The position numbers were made by a program, and so were the translations under genes. A DNA stretch of 64,000 nt from an uncultured Acidimicrobiaceae bacterium (GTDB taxonomy: Bacteria > Actinomycetota > Acidimicrobiia > Acidimicrobiales > UBA10347): assembly GCA_905182135.1 (NCBI GenBank), contig CAJJAG010000001.1, forward strand, positions 124,001 to 188,000, read 5' to 3'. Below, piece by piece: positions 8,357 through 17,120 of this stretch (position 1 is its first letter; every line of letters begins with the position of its first letter). The notes beneath the pieces are model-generated. The model ran no database searches and was not told the origin of the DNA. It worked only from the letters and a program-made list of their open reading frames with translations.

Positions 8357-9415
8357 TCAGGTCAGCGGTGCGCCCGTTTGGGATTCGTTGTTCACGTCAG
8401 CTACCAGCTCTGCGATTTGACCAAGGTTGGCAACTCGCTCGTCGAGCGTGTCGCCACTGGGGCCAATGCGCAGCGTGGTAACTCCGCAATCTCGATACTC
8501 GCGTAGTCGACTTCGGATCTCGTTGGGTGGGCCGATCAAATTGGTTCGTCGACCAATCTCGGCTGGCACACGTTTAGCGGCTGCATCGCGGTCACCTGCG
8601 AACCAGAGTCGCTGTACTTCGTCAACATCGTCGCCCCAGCCTTGGCGAGCAAATGCGTCGTTGTAAAAATTGGATGACGCAGAGCCCATGGCCCCAAAAG
8701 TGAACGCGAAACCCTGAGCATGACGTTGGGACGCCTCGTGAACATCATCAGTGAATTCCACGCCGACAGAGACCGTCAACTCGACCTCATCGAGTGTGCG
8801 GCCAACGCTCTCGGCCCCATCACGAATCTTGTCGAAGAAAACATCAGCGGTTTCAGTGAAGAACGAATTCCCGATCCAACCGTCAGCGGCTACTCCAGTA
8901 AGTCGAAGGTTGGCCGGTCCCAAAGATGCCAGGTAGATCGGTACCTCAACCGGCGGAAGTGCCGATCGCAGCGCCTTCCCTTCGCCTCCGGGAAGGGGCA
9001 GTTCAAAGACCAAACCCTTGTACTCCAGACGCTCGCCTTGCGTCACCTTTCGAATAATCTCAATCGTTTCGCGCGTTCGGGTCACAGGCTGTGCGAACGG
9101 CACACCATGCCAGCCTTCTATGACTTGTGGCCCACTAGTCCCTAGCCCAAGGACGAACCGACCGTTCGACAGGTGTTGCAGCGTCATAGCCGACATGGCC
9201 AGCATGGCCGGTGTACGTGTGCCGATCTGCACGATCCCCGTGCACAAGCGAATCCTTTCGGTTACAACTGCAGCCGCCGCAATCTGGGTCAACGCGTCAA
9301 AACCCCAAAATTCAGGGATCCAGATCGAGTCAAGACCTAGGCGCTCAGCCTCAACCACATAGTCAAGGCCAGGCTGATCGACGGGTTGTGCCCAGGTACC
9401 TAATCGCAATGTCAT
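8357..9415 (-). CDS. LLM-class F420-dependent oxidoreductase
   Basis: A 352-residue luciferase-like protein. The start is placed at the ATG at 9415 because AAGGAGA lies 8 bp upstream and the family's first strand (TLRLGTWAQP) begins right after it; the open frame extends to 9487 but the extra residues are not family-like. Landmarks: LGLDSIWIPEFWGFDAL, GRFVLGLGTSGPQVIEGWHG and VPIYLASLGPANLRL. Probably uses F420H2 to oxidise or reduce a hydrophobic substrate. It is transcribed into the amidohydrolase gene downstream, with another amidohydrolase just upstream on the other strand, which suggests a shared pathway. Confidence 0.83.
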   Translation of the reverse strand: MTLRLGTWAQPVDQPGLDYVVEAERLGLDSIWIPEFWGFDALTQIAAAAVVTERIRLCTGIVQIGTRTPAMLAMSAMTLQHLSNGRFVLGLGTSGPQVIEGWHGVPFAQPVTRTRETIEIIRKVTQGERLEYKGLVFELPLPGGEGKALRSALPPVEVPIYLASLGPANLRLTGVAADGWIGNSFFTETADVFFDKIRDGAESVGRTLDEVELTVSVGVEFTDDVHEASQRHAQGFAFTFGAMGSASSNFYNDAFARQGWGDDVDEVQRLWFAGDRDAAAKRVPAEIGRRTNLIGPPNEIRSRLREYRDCGVTTLRIGPSGDTLDERVANLGQIAELVADVNNESQTGAPLT

Positions 9416-9431
9416 GCCGTCTCCTTGACTG

Positions 9432-9463
9432 CTGTATGCCCGAGCAACTGTATGCCCGAGCAA
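9432..9463 (+). repeat. 16-bp exact tandem duplication
   Basis: The unit ctgtatgcccgagcaa occurs twice head to tail with no mismatch, just upstream of the LLM gene start on the minus strand. Confidence 0.9.
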
Positions 9464-9653
9464 CGCTAGTGCCGCTCCGTGCATCACTTCCCAATATCCA
9501 CGCGCCCAGACCCTCGTCCCTTCCTAGAGCTCAGAGGTCTCAACCCATTGCATTTATTCCGATCGCTCGCCTACCGATGCGGAAACTGAACCGGTGATTA
9601 CCAAATATGAGCGATACGACTGAGGCGATTCCCGATGCAGATGGGGCCATGAG

Positions 9654-9693
9654 AACGACGGTGGCACCAACGACGGTGGCACCAACGACGGTG
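9654..9693 (+). repeat. 15-bp tandem repeat, about 2.5 copies
   Basis: The unit gtggcaccaacgacg is repeated twice exactly and is preceded by a partial copy (aacgacg), within the gap between divergent LLM and amidohydrolase genes. Confidence 0.9.
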
Positions 9694-9991
9694 TGAAAGT
9701 TTGCCTCGACCATCAGTCAGGCTCCGGGCCGTGACAATAAGTCGGTCATAGCCCTGATCTGCGAGAGCTGCTACCAGCTCGAGAACAAGGCCCGACGTTG
9801 CCCTAGCGACAAGTGCTGTAGAAGAAGTAGTTGGTTCAAACAAGGGGACCCTTACGGGTCAGGCATGCGCCTGGCGAAAACCCCGTTACTTCGCCCGCTC
9901 ACCCGAAACATCCAAATCGCTGGAAAGCAACAGTACCGCGATTGGGTCTGCGCTGGAATCGTTGGTCTAGCGTTGGAAGTCTCGACTGCGT

Positions 9992-11164
9992 ATGGGGATC
10001 AACATGGGAAACGCAACTAACCGCACCTACTTAGATGCCGACAGCCACATCATGGAACTGCCGGACTTTCTGACCAGCAATGCGCCACAGAGCCAGCTAG
10101 CGCTCGTACCCCGAGTGCCGGTCGAAGGAGGTGCTCGGTCGTCCGATGGTTTCGAACTTGCCTTGCAGACCGGCGCACAGCCCCCAGACAAGGTCCAGGA
10201 AATGGTCGCACTCGGCAATCAGCTCATTTCGGGGCCCAAGGGCTACTTCGCTCTGGGCGCATTCAACAAAACAGAACGTTCCCAGGCGCTCGATCAGCTT
10301 GGCTTCCACCGCCAGCTTGTCTTTAGCACGTTCGCTGCGCCTATCTGTTTCAACGCCGAGTCTGTCGAAGCTCGGTATGCCTCGGCCGCTGCCCACAATC
10401 GTGGTATCGCCGAGTTCTGCGGCGACGACGACCGTTTGATGGGAGTTGCTGCGTTACCACTTGATGATTCAGCCCTAGCCCTGGCAGAGGTTGAACACAT
10501 CATCGAGCTTGGATTGGCAACCGCATGGGTCCCACATCGTCCGTGCGGTGGCCGCTCTCCCGGTCACAGCGACCTGGACCCAATCTGGGCACGGCTCGCT
10601 GATGCTGAGATCCCCTTCGTTTTGCACGTTGGTGGGCAACCGCTTCAGATCCATCCGGACTGGATGAACACCGGACGCGTCGTACCCACTGATTGGCTCG
10701 GCGGCGGTGAGAACGTGCGCTCCAAAGACATGACCTCGCTTCACCACGACGCCGAGACCTTCCTGGGAACAATGCTGCTTGACGGCGTGTTCGAACGGCA
10801 CCCAACCCTGCGCGGTGCTGCCGTCGAACTCGGCGCCGGTTGGGTTCCGAGTTTCCTTCGCCGCCTCGACTGGAGCTCTGAGATCTGGCGTAAGTCCGAG
10901 CCCGAGCTGCAGAACCTGATTCGCAAACCCAGCGAGCAGCTAACGGCCCAGATGGCGTTCACCCCGTTCGTTTACGAAGACGTAGGTGCCTTGATCACCG
11001 AGTCCAACGACGAGCTCTACCTCTTCTCTAGTGACTATCCCCATCATGAAGGTGGCCGCAACCCAATGGGTCGTTTCGAACGCTCACTCGATGGCCACAC
11101 CACTGCAGCACTCGATCGTTTTTACGCCGACAACTTCACCCGTGTCTTTGGAAGCCAGCTATGA
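9992..11164 (+). CDS. Amidohydrolase-family metal-dependent hydrolase, paralogue of 7138-8286
   Basis: A 390-residue amidohydrolase_2 protein with the N-terminal D-A-D-S-H metal motif, a mid-barrel FVLHVGGQP histidine, an AAVELGAGWVPSF strand and the C-terminal SSDYPHHEGG segment. Overall layout and length match the paralogue at 7138. Start: ATG 9992, or ATG 10004 four codons later; neither has a strong ribosome site. The stop overlaps the ATG of the TauD-like gene (ATGA), so the two are translationally coupled. That argues for a hydrolase/decarboxylase and an Fe(II)/2-oxoglutarate oxygenase acting on the same substrate chain, whose identity is not visible. Confidence 0.82.
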   Translation: MGINMGNATNRTYLDADSHIMELPDFLTSNAPQSQLALVPRVPVEGGARSSDGFELALQTGAQPPDKVQEMVALGNQLISGPKGYFALGAFNKTERSQALDQLGFHRQLVFSTFAAPICFNAESVEARYASAAAHNRGIAEFCGDDDRLMGVAALPLDDSALALAEVEHIIELGLATAWVPHRPCGGRSPGHSDLDPIWARLADAEIPFVLHVGGQPLQIHPDWMNTGRVVPTDWLGGGENVRSKDMTSLHHDAETFLGTMLLDGVFERHPTLRGAAVELGAGWVPSFLRRLDWSSEIWRKSEPELQNLIRKPSEQLTAQMAFTPFVYEDVGALITESNDELYLFSSDYPHHEGGRNPMGRFERSLDGHTTAALDRFYADNFTRVFGSQL

Positions 11165-12012
11165 CGACAGCTATCGATCTTCGACCAATCACAGGTAGCT
11201 TCGGCGCCGACGTGCATGGCATCGACCTCAGCTTGCCACTCGATGGATCGACGACCGCAGCGATCGAAGCGGCATTCGCCGAGCACATGGTTCTCGCCTT
11301 TCGCGGGCAGGAGCTTACGGTCGACCAGCTCGAGGCATTCGCACTGCAGTTCGGCACCTTTGGCGACACACCCTTTATTACACCTATCGATGGGCACCCG
11401 AACGTGCTTGCTGTCATCCGAGAGGCCGAGGAGGCTGGCGCACTCTTTGGCGGCTCATGGCACAGCGATTGGAGTTTCCAATCAGCACCGCCATCGGCGA
11501 CGATCCTGTACGGCCACGAAGTCCCACAAGCCGGCGGCGACACCGTTTTCACGAACCAGTACCTGGCCTATGAGACATTGTCTAATGGCATGAAGCGCAT
11601 GCTCGATGGGGTCAACGCCATCCACTCGGCGCAGCGTTCGTACGGCCCTCAGGGCGTGTTTGGTCGACCCGACCCGAGTGCAGCAATGCATATCCAAGGC
11701 GGCGAAGAAGCACTGACCACCCAGGTTCACCCCATCGTGCGCACCCACGCAGTCACCGGTCGCAAACTGCTGTTCGTCAATGATGTGTACACGATCGGGA
11801 TCCAGGACATGAACGAGCCTGAGAGTAAAGCCCTCCTCGGTTATTTGTTCGAGCATTCGAAGCAAGTCAGCTTCTTGTGTCGGGTCCGATGGGAACCAGG
11901 AACGGTCACCATGTGGGACAACCGCTGTGTGCAACACCACGCGATCAATGACTACCCCGGTCAACGTCGCGAGATGTACCGAGTCACCTTGGCTGGCGAA
12001 GTACCGGTCTAG
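11161..12012 (+). CDS. TauD/TfdA-family Fe(II)/2-oxoglutarate dioxygenase
   Basis: A 283-residue protein of the TauD/TfdA family. The iron-binding H101-x-D103 (SWHSDWSF) and the distal histidine in WDNRCVQHHAI, followed by Arg (RREMYRV) for 2-oxoglutarate, are all present, so it should be active. The family hydroxylates taurine, alkyl sulfates, phenoxyacetates or small acids next to a heteroatom, releasing sulfite or an aldehyde. It overlaps the amidohydrolase gene by 4 bp. The substrate is not identifiable from the sequence. Confidence 0.88.
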   Translation: MTTAIDLRPITGSFGADVHGIDLSLPLDGSTTAAIEAAFAEHMVLAFRGQELTVDQLEAFALQFGTFGDTPFITPIDGHPNVLAVIREAEEAGALFGGSWHSDWSFQSAPPSATILYGHEVPQAGGDTVFTNQYLAYETLSNGMKRMLDGVNAIHSAQRSYGPQGVFGRPDPSAAMHIQGGEEALTTQVHPIVRTHAVTGRKLLFVNDVYTIGIQDMNEPESKALLGYLFEHSKQVSFLCRVRWEPGTVTMWDNRCVQHHAINDYPGQRREMYRVTLAGEVPV

Positions 12013-12197
12013 TCACGACCTCCGGCGACGCGCCATTGATCGTTTGTTAGACGAGCCGGTCGAACAAATCAATGACCTGGTTCAGCTCCGCCAACGTTGG
12101 TCAGCCACATGAGTTCGGCTGCGCGCTGCTTGACACTGTCAACGAGGCAGTTCGGCACCCGATGGCCTCACCGAAGTCCGCAAGGTCTAACACCGCC

Positions 12198-12230
12198 ACT
12201 TGGGACATGTCCCACGCGCACGTCTCAAGT
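12198..12230. terminator. Imperfect hairpin at the end of the phosphotransferase gene
   Basis: The arms acttgggacatg and cacgtctcaagt pair with two mismatches. A shorter perfect palindrome (gggacatgtccc) lies inside the left part. It ends at the stop codon of the minus-strand phosphotransferase and lies downstream of the TauD gene, so it may end transcription from either side, though no T-run follows. A similar, perfect hairpin is at 40327-40359. Confidence 0.35.
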
Positions 12231-13273
12231 CAGACGCCGAGGATGGCTGCGGCGCGTTCGGCACGGGCTTCAACGCCAGTCTTGTATTCATCGAGGTCAA
12301 GTTCCTCGTCTTGTTCGCCTTGCTGACCGTTTAGGTAGCGGGCGTACACACCCTCGGAGATGCAGGCCAAACGCCAGGCAGCCCAACCGCGGTAGTAGTC
12401 AACCTGGTCGAGCGAAACACCCATCTGATCGGCGTACAGCCCAGCCATCTCTTCCTGGCTCAGCCAACCCTCGGCCGCGGTGATCAGTGCGTCGCCCTTT
12501 TCTTCCTCAACGCTCTCGGGATCGTGCCAGTAACCAAGCACTCCAGCCAGGTCGGCCATTGGATCGCCAAGAGTGCAGAGTTCCCAGTCAAGAACGCCGG
12601 CAACGGGACCCGCTGGGTCCATCATGCAGTTCGACAGGCGGTAGTCGCCATGGGCGATGGTGGTAGGAGCGCTGGTCGGAATATTGGCTCGCAGGTAAGC
12701 AGCTACACGATCAATGACAGGTAACTCACGGGTCTTCGATTGCTCCCACTGGCCGGACCAGCGCTTGATCTGACGTTCGATGTAGCCGCTGCGCTTGGCC
12801 AAATTTCCAAGCCCTACAGCGTCTATGTCTACCCGGTGCAGGTTGCAGAGTGTGTCGATCAACTCGTGACACATGCGGGTGCGAGTCTCGACGGGGATCG
12901 TCTCGCCGATCTCGGCGTCTCGCACAACCACACCCTCTAAGAAGTGCATGGCGTAGAAGTCACGTTCGTTCACCGCGTCGTCCTGGCACAGGCCAACGAG
13001 ACGTGGCACCGGAACCTTGCTGTCCTGCAGCGCGTGCATTAGCCGATGTTCGCGCGCCACGTCGTGTGCGCTCGGAAGTAGCGGCCCCATGGGCGGGCGC
13101 CGAAGGACGAACCTGCGGTCAGCTGAGTCAGTGACGGTAAATGTCATGTTCGATCGGCCGCCAGCGATCAGCCCGAACTCAAGCGGGCCTGTGATCTCGG
13201 TGTGTTCTTCGAACCATCGGGTCACGTTCTCGCGGTTAATGCCAACTGGCGTGTTCTGCTCACTCACGATCAC
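12230..13273 (-). CDS. APH-family phosphotransferase, ACAD10/11-like
   Basis: About 347 residues from the proposed GTG start at 13273 (another GTG is at 13267); the open frame runs to 13516, but the extra residues are Ser-rich and unlike the family. Kinase-fold landmarks are GGRSNMTFTV, FVLRRPP, the catalytic HGDYRLSNCM and LDWELCTLGDPMADLA. This is the pattern of the ACAD10/ACAD11 kinase domain, which phosphorylates 4-hydroxyacyl-CoAs before dehydrogenase-lyase processing, and of relatives encoded near acyl-CoA dehydrogenases. The C-terminus is acidic (EQDEELDLDEY). It is monocistronic and divergent from the next gene. No acyl-CoA dehydrogenase is adjacent; the one in this window is at 59267. 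Confidence 0.8.
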   Translation of the reverse strand: MIVSEQNTPVGINRENVTRWFEEHTEITGPLEFGLIAGGRSNMTFTVTDSADRRFVLRRPPMGPLLPSAHDVAREHRLMHALQDSKVPVPRLVGLCQDDAVNERDFYAMHFLEGVVVRDAEIGETIPVETRTRMCHELIDTLCNLHRVDIDAVGLGNLAKRSGYIERQIKRWSGQWEQSKTRELPVIDRVAAYLRANIPTSAPTTIAHGDYRLSNCMMDPAGPVAGVLDWELCTLGDPMADLAGVLGYWHDPESVEEEKGDALITAAEGWLSQEEMAGLYADQMGVSLDQVDYYRGWAAWRLACISEGVYARYLNGQQGEQDEELDLDEYKTGVEARAERAAAILGV

Positions 13274-13622
13274 AATTGTGCCACCCCGACCACACGCCGC
13301 CGAAACTGATCGTCGTACAACATCACCAGTCGTGATTGTTGAAGAATTTTTGCCCGCTTTCTCACCCAACGTCACAGCACCAGAAGCGCTGCAATACCAG
13401 GCCGAGGGCTCGAGCACACGAAGGTCGCTAGGTGACGATTTTTGGCTCTCGTTCGCGCACTGTTTTGAAGTTTCGAATCCTGTTCGCCGATGATGTGAAA
13501 CAGTCGCGTCAAACACTGGGTAGTCCGCTGTGGTCCACTCGGCGCCGAAAATGCTGCTTTACCTGTCTGAATCTGTGGCCTCGGTAGCTCGGCGACACCG
13601 GCTTATTCAACAAGGAGACACG
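13274..13622. promoter_or_regulatory. Divergent intergenic region with a near-palindrome
   Basis: A gap of about 350 bp between divergent genes. It contains caacatcac, 5 bp, then gtgattgttg (13319-13342), an inverted repeat with one base inserted. This may be an operator for the phosphotransferase gene. A ribosome site (aaggaga) for the rightward gene is at 13612-13618. Nothing else was recognised. Confidence 0.35.
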
Positions 13623-14444
13623 ATGGAAGAGCAAACACACACCGAACGTCGAGTATCGGCACTCGAGGTTCTGCATGGCTTCATGGCCGGCGAACACGAC
13701 CCTGAAAGATCAGCGTTGGCCATGCAACGACGCCACGGGGCCCTTGGAAGTTTCGCGATCGATGTTGTGATGGGCGATGTCTGGGCACGTCCACAATTCT
13801 CCCGCCGAGACCGCAGCTTGATCGTCATCAGCGTTCTGGCAGCGATTGGCAGCGACGAAGAACTTTCGCTGCATACCAACGTAGGTCTCAATCACGGACT
13901 GACACGGACCGAAATAGAAGAGATCCTGCTACATGTCGCGGTCTACGCCGGCTTCCCCATGGCTATGAAAGCAAGCCGGGTCGTCGACGACCGCTTCTGC
14001 CAGATCGATGGGGTCGACCGACTCCATGAACGTGCCCCCAGCGCGTTCCGAGACGACGCCGAGCGACGAGCCGCTGCTTGCGATGTTCGACGCACCCTTA
14101 CCTCCGGGCGCTCAAACCCGGACCCTGACGGAGATTTCAGTGCGTTCGTTGACCGGCTCGGCGAAGTCGGCCGGGTCGCCTACCAATGGGCATTCGGCGA
14201 TGTGTGGTCCCGAGACGAGCTAAGCCGACGTGATCGCAGCATTGTCGTGATCGCCATCCTGACAGCCCTGTCTCGTGTCGACGAACTTGCATTTCACGTA
14301 CCGGCAAGCCTGAATCATGGACTGAGCCGAGTCGAAGTCGAAGAAATCATGGTCCAGATGACGATTTACGGAGGTGTTCCGCGAGCCATCGAAGGCACGC
14401 TCGCTATGCAAGAAGCGTTCGCCAAAATCGATGCACGCGAATAA
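13623..14444 (+). CDS. Carboxymuconolactone decarboxylase-family protein with two tandem domains
   Basis: A 273-residue protein in which the same domain occurs twice (about residues 28-130 and 175-270). Both copies carry the pattern GDVW, then SRRDRS(L/I)(I/V)VI, then LNHGL(T/S)R, E-(I/V)-EEI, then GG/GF(P)-AM/AI. The start ATG at 13623 is preceded by AAGGAGA. Such fused CMD proteins are alpha-helical; members act as 4-carboxymuconolactone decarboxylases or AhpD-like thiol peroxidases. No CxxC pair is visible in either copy, which argues against AhpD-type redox chemistry. It may serve the ring-cleavage type chemistry suggested by neighbouring hydrolases, but no complete aromatic pathway is present. 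Confidence 0.82.
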   Translation: MEEQTHTERRVSALEVLHGFMAGEHDPERSALAMQRRHGALGSFAIDVVMGDVWARPQFSRRDRSLIVISVLAAIGSDEELSLHTNVGLNHGLTRTEIEEILLHVAVYAGFPMAMKASRVVDDRFCQIDGVDRLHERAPSAFRDDAERRAAACDVRRTLTSGRSNPDPDGDFSAFVDRLGEVGRVAYQWAFGDVWSRDELSRRDRSIVVIAILTALSRVDELAFHVPASLNHGLSRVEVEEIMVQMTIYGGVPRAIEGTLAMQEAFAKIDARE

Positions 14445-14850
14445 CCAGCGACACCAGAACCTTGCCGAGCGTACTCAGATGCAAAGCCCTGACACCAGAG
14501 CAACTGTCACGCAGTTCGCCTAGCGGCGCCAGGCCGGCCAACCAATCTTCATTGCAGTCACAGACGCTTGTTTCGCTTCAGCTGCTCCGAGTCGTGTCGG
14601 CAACGCTCGCGATCGACCACCCGGACTCGCCGAGACGAGCCGGCCCAAAGTCGACTACCGAGGTGTCCTCGTTGGACACGCTGTCACACCGATCAAACGC
14701 TGCCGGCAGATGCACATCTCCGGTGATCATCGCCAACAGAAACGAGATGCGAGCAACGTCTCGGGCGATTTTTGTCGCTCCATCGGCTTCTACGATAAAA
14801 GTATTCTGGCGAAGCAGGAACCATTGCCAAAGCTGAGACGTCAAAGAGAT
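14445..14850. other. Intergenic gap, no gene recognised
   Basis: About 400 bp between two rightward genes. A minus-strand frame (14578-14844, 88 codons) lacks any recognisable motif and I left it out. No clear terminator or promoter was found. Confidence 0.4.
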
Positions 14851-15669
14851 ATGCGAACTTCTGTATACGCGTTCTTAGCTCTCTGTCTTCTAGCACTCCT
14901 AGCAACAAGTTGCAGCTCCGATGATGACAGCGACGCCGGGATCCCCACTGCCCTTGAGGGTCGAGAATTTTGGTCGACATGGGTGACCATCGAAGGCGAA
15001 TCAAAGGAGCTCATCGACAACACCCGCGTCGTGCTGCGATTCAACGGTAACCAGATTGGAGCGAGCGCAGGATGTAACTCGATGGGAGGCACATTCAAAC
15101 TCAAGGGATCGACGCTGACGGTTACCAACCTGTTCATGACCGAGATGGGCTGTGACCCCGGCCGACATGAACAGGACGATTTCGTAGCCACAACCCTGCT
15201 GGCATCACCCACGGCCAAGCTCGATAGCAACGACCTCACCTTGACGACGGGCAATGTCACCATCCAGCTGCTGGACGCCTCTGTGGCGAACCCTGACCGG
15301 GAAATTATCGGGAACCTATGGGCGGTAACCGGCTTCATCGATGGCCAAACAGTGAGCTCGTTTGCGGTCGATGTCCCTGGTCACCTCGTGTTCCATGAGA
15401 ACTCGACCCTGACCGGATTCGATGGTTGCGCCAACTTCTCAGCACCGATCGAAATCAGCGACGGATCAACCGGTGGCCCCGTCAAAGGCGACGGCGAGAT
15501 GCAATTCGGCCCCATCGACCGAGCCCCGACCGCTGACTGCGCAAACCCAGGATACGCCGAAGCATTCCATCAACTCTTCGCGACCGGCGGCGCTACCTTT
15601 ACGATCAACGGTGCCAACCTCACCATCGTCAACGCTCGCGGAGTGGGCGTCATGCTGAGCGAGCGTTAG
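14851..15669 (+). CDS. META-domain lipoprotein (two META/DUF306 domains)
   Basis: A 272-residue secreted lipoprotein. The start at 14851 gives a clean signal peptide (MRTSVYAFLALCLLALLATS) ending in the lipobox residue C21, followed by an acidic SSDDDSD linker. Two META-type domains follow (about 35-130 and 150-270), each with a conserved beta strand and Cys-containing motif: ASAGCNSMGGTF and LTGFDGCANFSAPI; cysteines near MGCDPG and TADCANP may pair with them. META domains occur in HslJ-like proteins linked to envelope stress and heat or novobiocin tolerance. Function here is unknown; location is expected to be the outer face of the membrane. Confidence 0.82.
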   Translation: MRTSVYAFLALCLLALLATSCSSDDDSDAGIPTALEGREFWSTWVTIEGESKELIDNTRVVLRFNGNQIGASAGCNSMGGTFKLKGSTLTVTNLFMTEMGCDPGRHEQDDFVATTLLASPTAKLDSNDLTLTTGNVTIQLLDASVANPDREIIGNLWAVTGFIDGQTVSSFAVDVPGHLVFHENSTLTGFDGCANFSAPIEISDGSTGGPVKGDGEMQFGPIDRAPTADCANPGYAEAFHQLFATGGATFTINGANLTIVNARGVGVMLSER

Positions 15670-15843
15670 AGCCTGGTTCCCGAGGCAAACAGGCCAGAAC
15701 CCCCCTTGATGACGACCAAAGTCAACGATTGACGGTAGCGCTGTTGCCCGCAAGCCTGGCTACGTGCGCACCACAGAACGCTAACGGCAGCAATGGTCTC
15801 GTCACCAAATGACGGATCGAACAGGATCTCGCCGCTGTAGGGG

Positions 15844-16944
15844 CTAACCAGCGGTTACGGCCTGGAGACCGATAGGCGGGGCGTCCCAACTCTTGAGCTC
15901 AGGCATGACCTGGTCGACGAACAGGTTCATGTTGCGACGACCTTCGTCATACGGCATTCCGGCGTAAACGAAGTTGGGGAAGAAAGCGGCCATGTCGACC
16001 TTGCCCCTGATGAACTCAAGTTTCTCGAGGACCTGCTCGGGAGTACCCCACGGCATGAGCTTGACGAAGTCTTCGGCCGCCCCAGCTGAGCCGTGGCGGT
16101 CGATGTACTTGGTGATGTTCGTGTAGAACTCGTATCCCTTAACCCCGTCGTGTGCTGCCTTACCGAACTCGTAATGCTTCAGCACCGTGCTGTAGTAGTC
16201 GCCGATATAGCGATACGCCATCTCTTCGGCACGATCCGCGCTTTCGTCGACAAAACAAAATCCGCCGCACAGCGGCGGGGGTGGGGCAATGCCGTTCTCC
16301 GCTTCGTAAACCTCGGTGTACACCTTGAAGTCGTTCTCGACGACATCCCACGGCTTCTGCGGGATAATGAGCAACCCAACACCAAGCTTGGCCATGATCG
16401 GCATCGACTCTGGCGACACCGCTGCTGCATAGGTGCGACCCTTAAACGAGTGTTGGGGCGCTGGGCGAAGGTCGCGTCGAGGCTGCGTCACGACCTCGCC
16501 GTCGTACTCCAAATAGCCGTCCTCAAGACCGGCCAATACGCACTCGGCCATCTCGACCAGCTTCTGACGACTGGTGTTCATATCGACACCGAAGCCTTCG
16601 TACTCAACACGAGCCAGCCCGCGACCGACACCAAGAATCAACCGGCCACCAGACAAATTGTCGAGCATGGTGATCTGTTCGGCGACCCGCATCGGATCAT
16701 GCCATGGCAGCACCACAACGCCCGTTCCCAGCTGAATCGTGCTCGTCTGCCCAGCAATGTAGGTCAAGAACTGCAGCGGGTCAGGACACATCGTGTAGTC
16801 GGTGAAATGGTGCTCAACAGACCAGATCGAGTCGAACCCTGCTGACTCGGCTTCGAGCGCAATCTTTACTTCCTCATCCCAGACGCGAGCATCACTCAAC
16901 GCATTCTCAGGATTCTGAAAAGCCACTCCCATACCAACATGCAT
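15844..16944 (-). CDS. LLM-class flavin-dependent oxidoreductase (bacterial luciferase-like)
   Basis: A 366-residue protein closer to the flavin luciferase-like branch: HVGMGVAFQNP, SIWSVEHHFTDYTM, VVLPWHDPMRVAEQ and LSGGRLILGVGRGL. A strong GGAGG ribosome site lies 8 bp before the ATG at 16944. Proteins of this branch oxidise small hydrophobic compounds using reduced flavin, often supplied by a separate reductase; none is adjacent. It is followed by the HMG-CoA-lyase-like gene upstream on the same strand (176 bp gap), so co-transcription is possible. Confidence 0.83.
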   Translation of the reverse strand: MHVGMGVAFQNPENALSDARVWDEEVKIALEAESAGFDSIWSVEHHFTDYTMCPDPLQFLTYIAGQTSTIQLGTGVVVLPWHDPMRVAEQITMLDNLSGGRLILGVGRGLARVEYEGFGVDMNTSRQKLVEMAECVLAGLEDGYLEYDGEVVTQPRRDLRPAPQHSFKGRTYAAAVSPESMPIMAKLGVGLLIIPQKPWDVVENDFKVYTEVYEAENGIAPPPPLCGGFCFVDESADRAEEMAYRYIGDYYSTVLKHYEFGKAAHDGVKGYEFYTNITKYIDRHGSAGAAEDFVKLMPWGTPEQVLEKLEFIRGKVDMAAFFPNFVYAGMPYDEGRRNMNLFVDQVMPELKSWDAPPIGLQAVTAG

Positions 16945-17120
16945 GCTGAACCTCCAACGTTCTCTTTCGAAACTAACCCAAAGACGAAAGGCAATGAGAA
17001 CTTCGGAGAGCCACCGTTGTGGTCATAACCGCCTGAAGATTCATCATTGCTGTCTCAACAAAACCTTGTCCGTCAGCTGGCACGGCCAGGGCGCCACATC
17101 GCTAGCCCAACCGGCTGGCG

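Larger units (their letters stand above)
9416..9991. other. Intergenic region with two short tandem duplications
   Basis: A 576-bp gap between divergent genes. It holds two exact tandem duplications, a 16-bp unit at 9432-9463 and a 15-bp unit at 9654-9693. A minus-strand frame (9598-9843) reads ELVAALADQGYDRLIVTARS, but the 15-bp repeat makes its tail repetitive (CHRRWCHRRS), and I do not accept it as a gene. Promoters for both flanking genes must lie here, but I cannot place them with confidence. Confidence 0.5.

Noticed and set aside
9598..9843. Small minus-strand gene in the gap
   Set aside because: Its tail is made by the 15-bp tandem repeat and no family or ribosome site supports it.
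14578..14844. Minus-strand 88-codon frame
   Set aside because: No motif, no good start signal, and it overlaps the upstream region of a clear lipoprotein gene.
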